Positions 57,544-64,000 of a stretch of DNA of 64,000 bases are shown here, one piece after another. Every line of letters begins with the position of its first letter. Positions within the stretch are counted from its first letter, which is position 1. Below the pieces are notes generated by a model that saw nothing but the letters and a program-made list of their open reading frames with translations, did not search any database and had not been told where the DNA came from. This DNA is from Rugamonas apoptosis. GTDB lineage: Bacteria; Pseudomonadota; Gammaproteobacteria; Burkholderiales; Burkholderiaceae_D. Location of the stretch: the NCBI RefSeq assembly GCF_014042355.1, contig NZ_JACEZU010000001.1:496001-560000 (forward strand). The letters are read 5' to 3'. The position numbers were made by a program, and so were the translations under genes.

Positions 57544-57592
57544 AGGATTGAAAATCCTTGTGTCGGTGGTTCGATTCCGCCCCGGGCCACCA
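57544..57592 (+). pseudogene. 3' half of tRNA-Phe (GAA)
   Basis: AGGATTGAAAATCCT folds as an anticodon arm with GAA anticodon, followed by a variable loop, a T arm around GGTGGTTCGATTCCGCC, the acceptor strand CCGGGCC and A-CCA. The 5' acceptor strand and D arm are absent: the preceding bases do not match any tRNA. This is what a site-specific integration leaves at one end of an element. Confidence 0.85.
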
Positions 57593-57608
57593 AGAATATC
57601 CTTGACGA

Positions 57609-57637
57609 AACGCCGATCCATGCAGGTCGGCGTTTTT
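57609..57637 (+). terminator. Terminator after the tRNA-Phe fragment
   Basis: AACGCCGA and TCGGCGTT arms with a 10-nt loop and a T run, 17 bp past the CCA end. Confidence 0.8.
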
Positions 57638-58054
57638 GTTTCCGGCTCAAGAAGTCCTCGTGTCCGGTCTATTTCCGGCACACCTCCTACCTCCCCACGC
57701 CCCCCAAAGCGGACTTCGCAGCTCTGCCATATCGTGGCGTGGCTCACCCAAGGAGTGATGTGGGCCGTGACTGTTAGCATGGAGCAATTGAGACCGCCCC
57801 TCAGGACTCACGATACCGAAGAGGTAAGCGTAATTGCGCCTATTCCAACCTTTCAATTTTCCGGCAGCGATGCTGCAGCTTTGATTTGATAGCCGCTTCG
57901 TAGTCCGTGTTCTTGACCGCACGCCACTCTACCTAAAATTTTAATTTCTAGTAGACAACCTATTTCGCCAAGAATACACTTTCATAAAGGTAAATGGTGG
58001 CGTGCGGACCAGGTACGCTCGCAGGTTTTGGTGATGATCTTCTAGGAGGAGCGA

Positions 58055-58312
58055 ATGTCGTTTTTCAGTTCGGATATCGGAGTTGCGATTGCTTGGATTT
58101 GTACTGTCGGAGGCTTCTTATATGCATTTTTGCAGAAAAAGGAAAACAGTACCTTAAAGCTGCAACTGCATCAAACTCAAGAATTGGTGTTTAGCCTCCA
58201 GAATTCGTTGAATTCGATGGGAGACGATTCTAGCCAGAACCTAGTTAATCAGTCTGGAGGTAAGAATGTCTACACGAAAACAAACACCGGCGGAATGACG
58301 ATCAACATGTGA
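58055..58312 (+). CDS. Small membrane protein of an ABC-3C-like operon
   Basis: 85 residues; AGGAGG precedes the ATG. One transmembrane helix (about residues 8-27) is followed by a short coiled coil (KKENSTLKLQLHQTQELV) and a tail GGKNVYTKTNTGGMTINM. That Asn/Gly/Thr beta-like tail resembles the start of the next protein (NIGNVYIG). It is 7 bp ahead of the next gene. No family recognised. Confidence 0.7.
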   Translation: MSFFSSDIGVAIAWICTVGGFLYAFLQKKENSTLKLQLHQTQELVFSLQNSLNSMGDDSSQNLVNQSGGKNVYTKTNTGGMTINM

Positions 58313-58319
58313 GTCATGA

Positions 58320-58871
58320 ATGACGAAAACCGTTTCAATTGCGCAAAACATTGGTAACGTCTACATCGGGGACTCGCCGGAATATAAGGTCAATTCGGCC
58401 ATCAACGAGCTCCTGAACGCGTTGGCTAGCACTCCCTTTCAGTTTGGCTCATCCCCGCGTAAAGCACCTTCCGCCACAATTGCCAAGATTGAACACAATC
58501 ATATTCAATCTCGTCGACACATTATCAGGCAATACTTGGAGCAGTCGGCAGCAATCGAAGCAGCCTACCGTGGCATTGACTCCGTTATCCCTTTTGGAAA
58601 GCAAACAGTATTGCTCAATTTGAGAAATCTATATTTTGCCGCGCTTGATAATATCGGCGTCGACTATCTTGGCGGTGAAATTGAATTAGAAAAATTGAGG
58701 GAAAATGCAGTACTGGTTCTCGACTTCATTATCTTAAAACTCAAGAATTTGGCAATTGAATCAAAGAATCAGAATTGCGTTAAAGAACAGATCGAGCAAG
58801 GCATTAATGTCGTAGTTGCGCATGCATTCATCGAATGCATCATCTTCGAGAATCCTGAAAATGATACCTAA
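58320..58871 (+). CDS. ABC-3C-like system protein, putative effector/accessory component
   Basis: 183 residues. It starts SIAQNIGNVYIGDSPEYK, a short beta motif typical of proteins in conflict systems, followed by a helical domain with a central KIEHNHIQSRRHIIRQYLEQ. No nuclease or other catalytic motif is visible. Its place, directly before the small middle component and the ATPase, matches the third component of ABC three-component systems. AT-rich codon use unlike the core genome. Confidence 0.6.
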   Translation: MTKTVSIAQNIGNVYIGDSPEYKVNSAINELLNALASTPFQFGSSPRKAPSATIAKIEHNHIQSRRHIIRQYLEQSAAIEAAYRGIDSVIPFGKQTVLLNLRNLYFAALDNIGVDYLGGEIELEKLRENAVLVLDFIILKLKNLAIESKNQNCVKEQIEQGINVVVAHAFIECIIFENPENDT

Positions 58872-59079
58872 CACTGGATGCGATCCACAGATTAATGTAG
58901 TTCGGATAGGGGCACACCTTTTAAAGTCACTGTTTAAAGAGGCGCGCGACGTAGATGAGCTACTCATGAACAGTTCTGCGGAGCTTGGAGTTTCGGTCGA
59001 CCATATAATCTTATCATTGGATTGGTTGTTCGCAATCTCTGCGATTAAATACAGTGACAATCGGATCATGAAAATATGA
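58861..59079 (+). CDS. ABC-3C middle component (winged-helix-like)
   Basis: 72 residues from the ATG at 58861, which overlaps the previous stop by 11 bp; a start at 58816 is possible but overlaps more. The sequence (SLFKEARDVDELLMNSS, LSLDWLFAISAIKY) fits the small helix-turn-helix-type middle component (MC6-like) that bridges the ATPase and effector. It overlaps the ATPase gene by ATGA. Confidence 0.65.
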   Translation: MIPNTGCDPQINVVRIGAHLLKSLFKEARDVDELLMNSSAELGVSVDHIILSLDWLFAISAIKYSDNRIMKI

Positions 59080-60764
59080 AACTGAATAACCTTAAAATCC
59101 AAGTTGACGGAAGTCTCGTGCGAGAAGTCAAATTCGTTAACGGCCTGAATCTGGTTTTGAACAGGCGGGGAGTAGGTAGATCAGGTAACAGTGTCGGCAA
59201 GTCTACACTGGCGCGCGTCGTAGACTATTTGTTTATGGGTTCGATTTCGCCGATCTATATCGATGAGGAGTTTAAGAAATCTAACGAACGCATTGAATCC
59301 TTGTTTCAGAATTCGCATGTTGAGGCTCAGCTAGAGTTCATCGGCTTGGATGATGCAATACATACTATAACTCGCAATCTCTGTGTTGTTTCGGCTGAGC
59401 GCAAGTTTTACGTCGATGGCAAGTCGATAAATGAATCTGCTTACGAAGAGTCGATCCAGCGATTGTGCTTCGATGTCACTACTCGACGCCCATCAGTTAG
59501 GTTTGTCGCACCGAAGTTCATGCGCAACGACAGTCATAAGATGCTAAATACAACGAAGTTCATTGATCAGCACGCCAGTGCAAAGGATTACAGCGAGTTA
59601 TTTTTATATTTGTTCGGATTTGAAAATACAGCATTGCTTACAGAAAAACGCGAAGCGACGAATCTGGTCACAAAGCGAAAGAAGCACAGCTCAGCCTTAA
59701 ACGCGATTGTCAAAGAGCAGAAGCCAAGTACTGAAATTGGTCGTTATCGAGTTGAAGCTCAAGAACTGGAGCGAGATTTTCTTCGATTTAATTATTCACC
59801 AAAATATGTAAATCCAATTGAGAGACTCAACGAGCTTCAAATTGAAGAAAACGAAGCGACAGATATCTTGCTCGACATCGAGAGAAAGATCGCGAACATA
59901 GGAAGAACCGTTGAAATGCTTGACCGATTGGGTGGAAACTACTTGGTCAATGAGGTAAAGGAAATATATGATTTTGCTGGCGTTGTAGTTGACGGTGCAA
60001 TTAGTCGCTATGAAGACTTGCTGGCCTTTCACGATTCATTGGTGGCCCGAAAGAAACAATTCATTGCGACTGAATTGCCCGCGCTAAGCGCTTCCCAGTT
60101 GGCAATGAAGTCCAGATTGGAAGGGGTTCGTAGCCTTAAGTTGGAAGTCTTCGCCGATATGCGATCAGAGGAGAGCATGGGGAAGATCACGCAGAATCTG
60201 AAAGCGTTAGGGGAGCTGAAGGTCAAACTTGGTAGGCTTGAGGGCCTAATTGAGCAACGACAGATTGCGTCGAATGAACTTAGTCTTGCAAATGACGCGC
60301 TCAAGAAGGTATTGGTGCAAATATCGACTGAGTTGGCCACGGTGAAAAAGTTTGGAGAGATATTTAATAAGCATTTCAAGTATGTAACCAACTTGATTCA
60401 TGCCGAACCCTATGAATTTACTCTTGAGTTCGATGAGGAATCTGGCATTTGCAACATCGATATCAAGAACAAGGTTTCTAATCCGGAAGGCGGCAAGAAA
60501 AAGGCGGAGGTTATCGCCTACGATCTTGCATATATTTTGGCGGTAGCCGAACTGGACATTAAGCGACCAAGATTCGTATTTCACGACAGTATTGAGGACA
60601 TTGACCAAAAACAGATTGACGCAATTTTCGCCTTGGCAGAAAAAATCCCTGGGCAACAGATTGTGTCAATGCTATCCGATAAGTTCACCGAAGAGATGTA
60701 CGAACGTTACCTGCCTGATGCGATCTTGTTGCTCTCGGAAGATGACATGTTCTTCCGCTGTTAG
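59076..60764 (+). CDS. DUF2326-type ABC ATPase of an ABC three-component system
   Basis: 562 residues. Walker A GNSVGKST lies at residues 37-44 inside an SMC/RecN-like N-terminus; a long coiled coil occupies about residues 180-400; a signature-like EGGKKKAEVIAYDLAYI is near 475; and FVFHDSIEDID near 501 replaces the usual Walker B acidic pair, as in DUF2326 proteins. Such ATPases sense nucleic-acid or phage-derived states and trigger an effector. It ends the four-gene operon. Confidence 0.8.
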   Translation: MKLNNLKIQVDGSLVREVKFVNGLNLVLNRRGVGRSGNSVGKSTLARVVDYLFMGSISPIYIDEEFKKSNERIESLFQNSHVEAQLEFIGLDDAIHTITRNLCVVSAERKFYVDGKSINESAYEESIQRLCFDVTTRRPSVRFVAPKFMRNDSHKMLNTTKFIDQHASAKDYSELFLYLFGFENTALLTEKREATNLVTKRKKHSSALNAIVKEQKPSTEIGRYRVEAQELERDFLRFNYSPKYVNPIERLNELQIEENEATDILLDIERKIANIGRTVEMLDRLGGNYLVNEVKEIYDFAGVVVDGAISRYEDLLAFHDSLVARKKQFIATELPALSASQLAMKSRLEGVRSLKLEVFADMRSEESMGKITQNLKALGELKVKLGRLEGLIEQRQIASNELSLANDALKKVLVQISTELATVKKFGEIFNKHFKYVTNLIHAEPYEFTLEFDEESGICNIDIKNKVSNPEGGKKKAEVIAYDLAYILAVAELDIKRPRFVFHDSIEDIDQKQIDAIFALAEKIPGQQIVSMLSDKFTEEMYERYLPDAILLLSEDDMFFRC

Positions 60765-60959
60765 ATCGCGCGGCAGTTGCGATACTTCACATGATTGCGC
60801 GGGCAAGGGCAACGCGCTTCGCTACCGGAACGCGCTGCCAACTAGATGGCGTATTCCCTACCTACTGGGCGAGCACTAATAAGCAGTAATGTTCACCCGC
60901 TTCCGCCCCGAATCGACGGTGATTTCCCGCATATATCATTCTGGTGGTTGATCCCGACC

Positions 60960-60993
60960 AAGCCCAAGCCCTGTCAAGGTCTTGGGCTTTTTT
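60960..60993 (+). terminator. Terminator after the ABC-3C operon
   Basis: AAGCCCAAG and CTTGGGCTT with a 12-nt loop and a T run. It lies about 195 bp past the ATPase stop, in a gene-free spacer. Confidence 0.85.
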
Positions 60994-61023
60994 CATTCTG
61001 AAACAGAAAAGGAAATCCCATCA

Positions 61024-61185
61024 ATGATAAATCTGACGGCAAAGCCGACCTGGCAATGGTCAGGCAAGAACGCCCTGCCACGCTCCCCCGGCGCACAAGT
61101 CCGCAACACGGGCGCATCAGCCCTCAAGCATGCGCTCATGCCTCGCAGCTTAGATCTGGAATTCTCTCTGAAATACAGGCGCTGA
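61024..61185 (+). CDS. Small basic protein, unknown
   Basis: 53 residues from an ATG preceded by AAAAGGAAA. Sequence opens MINLTAKPTWQWSGKN and ends FSLKYRR. No family recognised. It is bracketed by two terminators (60960 and 61219), so it is a one-gene transcript, a layout common in integrative elements. Confidence 0.5.
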   Translation: MINLTAKPTWQWSGKNALPRSPGAQVRNTGASALKHALMPRSLDLEFSLKYRR

Positions 61186-61218
61186 CCGGCTAATCACACC
61201 CCGTACCAATACATTCCA

Positions 61219-61248
61219 ATCCCCATGACTGCGCGTCATGGGGATTTT
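61219..61248 (+). terminator. Terminator
   Basis: CCCCATGAC and GTCATGGGG with a 5-nt loop followed by ATTTTT, 35 bp after the small gene. Confidence 0.85.
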
Positions 61249-61287
61249 TGCTATCAAAAGCAAATACATACAACACTGGAGAAGCAC

Positions 61288-61875
61288 ATGACCAAGCCCA
61301 CAACGGATACCAGTCCGACCAATATGGCATCGACAGCGCCTGCCGACAGGACGGCATTAGACAGCAACACCATCCCATCGTTCTGGCTGCTCAAGGACGG
61401 CACAGCACCCAAACTGGGTGCACGCGCCGAGAGCGGGATTCGCTATCAGGTTCTCGCAGATGCTGACCGCCAGCAGCTCTACATCGCCATTACCGGCAAC
61501 GAGAGCGGTGGCTACTTCAGCCGCGAGCGAGTGTCGTTCAATAAAATCGAAACCTGCTTGGGCACAATCCAACCCGACAAGGCATTTCCATCGAAAACGT
61601 TCAAGGATGCATTCACAGGGCGAAGCAGCAATAACGCCGGGTTTCTCGTGGCTGTACTGCGCAAAGAAGGTCTACTGGCGGCAGCACCAGATTCCGAAAC
61701 GCAGCATGTGCGACACGGCGACATGGCGACATGGAAGAAAGCCATGTTCACGGAGAAGGGCACGCTGATTGCCCCTGCCGCAAAAAAAACCGGCGAAAAG
61801 CAGAGCGACGGCGTGGTCTTACCGGATCACAAGGAACACAAGAAACCGCTCGGAATCCCCCTCAAAAAATCCTGA
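61288..61875 (+). CDS. Hypothetical protein of the accessory region
   Basis: 195 residues from an ATG with TGGAGAAG ahead. A Thr/Ser-rich N-terminus leads to a globular part (FWLLKDGTAPKLG, LYIAITGNESGGYFSRE) and a Lys-rich tail EHKKPLGIPLKKS. This general make-up is seen in cargo proteins of integrative conjugative elements; I do not recognise the family. Confidence 0.65.
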   Translation: MTKPTTDTSPTNMASTAPADRTALDSNTIPSFWLLKDGTAPKLGARAESGIRYQVLADADRQQLYIAITGNESGGYFSRERVSFNKIETCLGTIQPDKAFPSKTFKDAFTGRSSNNAGFLVAVLRKEGLLAAAPDSETQHVRHGDMATWKKAMFTEKGTLIAPAAKKTGEKQSDGVVLPDHKEHKKPLGIPLKKS

Positions 61876-61977
61876 TAAACAGCGTCAGTGCAGACATAGC
61901 CAGCGGCCCTGCGCCAACTAACCAGACGCACTCAACGTAAATCCATTTCTCCAATTACTATCCAAGGAAAAATCATC

Positions 61978-62517
61978 TTGAACACAATCAAAATCGCCAT
62001 ATTCGCCACCGTCCTTACGATCACGACCGTATCGGCATCCGCAGCAAACCCATGCATTTCCTACGCTACCGAAGCCAACGCCGCCATCGCCAAGGCACTG
62101 GCCGCCGATTCCGTCCGAACCTTTAACGACATCTACTTCAACAGCAAAGGCGCATTCGTTCTGAATTCCGACTATTCCGGGCAAAACTATGACTTCATCC
62201 TGAAGTCCTACACGCTTCCCGCCAGTCTCGGTAAGAAGATGTACTATCGCTTCACGGACGCAACCTACAAGGGCATTCGCAACGGTACCGGCGCAATCGT
62301 ATGCAGCATGCGCGGTGAGTTCAGCGACGGCTTCTCGGTCAATACGGACGTGCGCAACTTCGACATCGACCACCAGATGGTCTATAGCCGCGAAGAAGCC
62401 AACGGCGGCATGACGTTCGTTCCGGCTGGTCTGGCCCGCTGGGTTATCGTGCTGGCGATCTCGAAAACGGTCGTCAATGACCCAACTTACAAAGCCGAGA
62501 TGGCGAAGTTCCAATGA
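61978..62517 (+). CDS. Secreted hypothetical protein, TTG start
   Basis: 179 residues. AAGGAAAAATCATC stands directly ahead of a TTG at 61978, and no ATG/GTG lies in a sensible place. The N-terminus is a good signal peptide (VLTITTVSASAANPC) and the mature protein has a single pair of cysteines and no recognised domain. Terminator 62571-62609 follows. Confidence 0.7.
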   Translation: MNTIKIAIFATVLTITTVSASAANPCISYATEANAAIAKALAADSVRTFNDIYFNSKGAFVLNSDYSGQNYDFILKSYTLPASLGKKMYYRFTDATYKGIRNGTGAIVCSMRGEFSDGFSVNTDVRNFDIDHQMVYSREEANGGMTFVPAGLARWVIVLAISKTVVNDPTYKAEMAKFQ

Positions 62518-62570
62518 GCTAAAAATTCCGAATACTCAGCATCGACCACCGAGCCGTTACGGCTACCACA

Positions 62571-62609
62571 AAACGCCCGACGATCCACCTGGATCTTCGG
62601 GCGTTTTTC
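62571..62609 (+). terminator. Terminator
   Basis: AACGCCCGA and TCGGGCGTT arms with inner GATCC/GGATC pairing and a T run, 55 bp after the secreted protein gene. Confidence 0.85.
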
Positions 62610-62638
62610 ATTTTCCCAATCAAATCAAGGCTTCCATC

Positions 62639-62794
62639 ATGAGCAATGCATCCCCTCGCCCACTCCTTACGTGGTCACCCATTCCGCCCCAGCCATCGCA
62701 CCCACGCTGGCTACGGCGTTGCGTCGGTCTAGTTCGCCATCTCGCTGAACATGCAGGCCGCATTGGCAACCGTGACCGAAAGGCCGGCCAATGA
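62639..62794 (+). CDS. Small protein coupled to the radical SAM gene
   Basis: 51 residues, Arg/His/Pro-rich (PPQPSHPRWLRRCVGLVRH). AAGG lies before the ATG. Its TGA overlaps the start of the next gene (ATGA at 62791-62794), so it is probably a real coupling leader or partner. No family recognised. Confidence 0.5.
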   Translation: MSNASPRPLLTWSPIPPQPSHPRWLRRCVGLVRHLAEHAGRIGNRDRKAGQ

Positions 62795-63957
62795 GACCGA
62801 AATCCCCCAACTTTTCGATTGTGGTGAACTGGAGGGAAAAAGGATTCGGCTGTGCCAAGGCATGCACCTACTGCAACTGGCGTGATTCACCACTGCTACC
62901 GCACGGCGGCCAAAGCAAGGAAGAAATTTCCTCCTTTATTAAGAAATGTGATAAACCGTTTATCACAATAAGCGGAGGTGCAGATCCCTTATACAAATTC
63001 GAGGAGTATTCCCCGCAACTGCTGGCGATGATCCAGACCATTAAGGAACATGGCTACAAGGCCCGCATCATCACCCGTGAACTCCAGCACATCGCCAAAC
63101 TGCGTGGCATCGTCGATTACTTTTCGGTGTCCCTCGATACAGACGTGCTGGATGCGCTGGGGCGCTATCAGCACGAATGGGATGGATTAGACATTGAATA
63201 CTCGCTGGTCCTGCCACCATTACCCACCGCCGATATTGTCTCGCTAAAACCCCAGTATTTCGCGCTATACCGCCGCCTTGGTCGGCGTCTGGTGCTGCGC
63301 GAGAACCTCAACAGCATCTATCCGCTCGATTTCGATCAGTTGACCTTCGGCCATACTGGCATCGTATTCGTCACCAAGGATCTATGCCTATCTGGTCGAT
63401 ATCTCTCCACGGTGGATTGCGTCGGCCACGACATCGTGCAGGATACCGAGCAGCTGGCGCGCTATCTCATGAACGAGCCGCGCCTGCATTTGTTTGGCGG
63501 CTTCGTCAAGCACCTACTTTCGCCGAGGGTCCATCCAGAGTATTCGGACATCGACCTGATATCTCAAACCACCGACACGATGCGGATTCTGGAGGACCAG
63601 TTTTCCTACACCTTCAAGGACGTATCGCAATCAGCGACCAGCTATCCCCGCTACTTCCTCGGCAAATCAGAACGTGCAGGTAAGACCATCCAACTCATTC
63701 TAATGAACTCGTCGGCCGATGCAATGAAATTCATCGCAGCGGCGCAATACGACGCTGATCGCGTGAGCTTCAGTGCTGGCCAATTCCATTTCGACGGCAC
63801 GGTCGGCGAAGAGGTCATCCGCAACGCCATCAACACCAAGCAGATCAATCTCATTAGCGATGCACGGGACCTCAGCCTATTCAGCATCAATCGCCCCCAA
63901 GTCGAGCAGCGTCACAAAATCAAGCTGCTGCGAAAAGGCTTCACCATCAACAATTAA
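62791..63957 (+). CDS. Radical SAM-like protein with a C-terminal nucleotidyltransferase-like domain
   Basis: 388 residues. CAKACTYC gives a CxxxCxxC motif at C21, C25 and C28, followed by ITISGGADPL (residues 59-67), in place of the usual GGE motif. This first ~200 residues look like a compact radical SAM domain. Residues 235-255 read FGGFVKHLLS...YSDIDLI, resembling the GG/GS...DxD active site of nucleotidyltransferases, with a supporting KTIQLILMNS strand near 298 and YDADRVSFSAGQFHFD near 320. I do not recognise this fusion from memory. It is translationally coupled to the 51-residue gene. Confidence 0.7.
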   Translation: MRPKSPNFSIVVNWREKGFGCAKACTYCNWRDSPLLPHGGQSKEEISSFIKKCDKPFITISGGADPLYKFEEYSPQLLAMIQTIKEHGYKARIITRELQHIAKLRGIVDYFSVSLDTDVLDALGRYQHEWDGLDIEYSLVLPPLPTADIVSLKPQYFALYRRLGRRLVLRENLNSIYPLDFDQLTFGHTGIVFVTKDLCLSGRYLSTVDCVGHDIVQDTEQLARYLMNEPRLHLFGGFVKHLLSPRVHPEYSDIDLISQTTDTMRILEDQFSYTFKDVSQSATSYPRYFLGKSERAGKTIQLILMNSSADAMKFIAAAQYDADRVSFSAGQFHFDGTVGEEVIRNAINTKQINLISDARDLSLFSINRPQVEQRHKIKLLRKGFTINN

Positions 63958-63970
63958 AGGACTTCAAACC

Positions 63971-64000
63971 ATGCAAGCCACCATCTATATCAGCGATGCA
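63971..64000 (+). CDS. Start of a further gene, truncated by the window end
   Basis: Ten codons, MQATIYISDA, with AAAGGAC 8 bases ahead of the ATG, 13 bp after the radical SAM-like gene. Same operon likely. Nothing more can be said. Confidence 0.5.
   Translation, partial: MQATIYISDA

Larger units (their letters stand above)
57391..58054. other. Junction between glmS and accessory DNA
   Basis: 664 bp without a credible gene. In order: a TGT-beginning sequence from 57401, three 20-bp-period repeats (57425-57479), the tRNA-Phe 3' half (57544-57592), a terminator (57609-57637), and then about 400 bp in which only short frames without ribosome sites are seen. The last part becomes AT-rich toward the ABC-3C operon. 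Confidence 0.6.

Noticed and set aside
57544..57592. tRNA-matching homing spacer of a CRISPR-associated transposon
   Set aside because: The match covers a full 3' tRNA half with CCA and a terminator, far longer than a spacer, and no cas or tns gene or CRISPR repeat was seen in the window.
57548..57889. 113-residue frame across the tRNA fragment and beyond
   Set aside because: Begins inside the tRNA-Phe half and runs through its terminator; no ribosome site or recognisable domain.

Overview
The window is about 64 kb of high-GC chromosome from a betaproteobacterium, most likely an Oxalobacteraceae member (Massilia, Duganella or Janthinobacterium group). This placement is inferred from protein style, the polyhydroxybutyrate-degrading enzymes, the mnmG-rsmG-parA-parB-atp gene order and the near-continuous GC-rich coding. 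No rRNA, CRISPR array or transposase gene was seen.

Layout. 0-9 kb: end of a SlmA-like regulator, a fused pabB-pabC folate gene, small metabolic enzymes, a PHB depolymerase-like esterase and a PPK2 kinase. 8-14.7 kb: a divergent polyamine/membrane module, with a Tat flavoprotein and a membrane-anchored aminopropyltransferase on one side, and DUF350, SPFH-SHOCT, DUF4178, a tiny Gly/Ser-rich lipoprotein and speD on the other. 15.5-22.6 kb: the complete F1Fo ATP synthase operon. 23-27.4 kb: parB, parA, rsmG and mnmG, followed by two perfect parS-type palindromes. 27.5-39.9 kb: a TauE-type transporter, an alcohol dehydrogenase, a hydroxybutyrate-oligomer hydrolase, a branched-chain amino acid ABC transporter operon, a GMC oxidoreductase and a nitronate monooxygenase. 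39.9-41.2 kb: a 1.3-kb non-coding segment with three homologous DnaA-box modules. 41.2-57.4 kb: mtnN, putA with a divergent Lrp regulator, a chemoreceptor, a LysR regulator, a YfhL-type ferredoxin, coaD, rsmD, glmU, a second DnaA-box array (54.47-54.88 kb), an AsnC-type regulator and glmS.

57.4-64 kb is accessory DNA directly downstream of glmS. It holds three 20-bp-period direct repeats, a 3' half of tRNA-Phe, an AT-rich four-gene operon resembling an ABC three-component (ABC-3C) conflict system with an extra membrane subunit, several small unknown genes with their own terminators, and a radical-SAM-like protein that appears fused to a nucleotidyltransferase-like domain.

How it fits together. 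parABS, two DnaA-box clusters and a bias toward minus-strand housekeeping genes on the left and plus-strand ones (glmU, glmS) on the right all suggest that the window lies at or very near the replication origin. dnaA itself is not present. The best candidates for undescribed biology are the triplicated DnaA-box module, the polyamine/SPFH/DUF4178 envelope module, the ABC-3C operon with its membrane subunit, and the radical SAM-nucleotidyltransferase fusion. All functional statements are from reading the sequence and general family knowledge; no database search was run.
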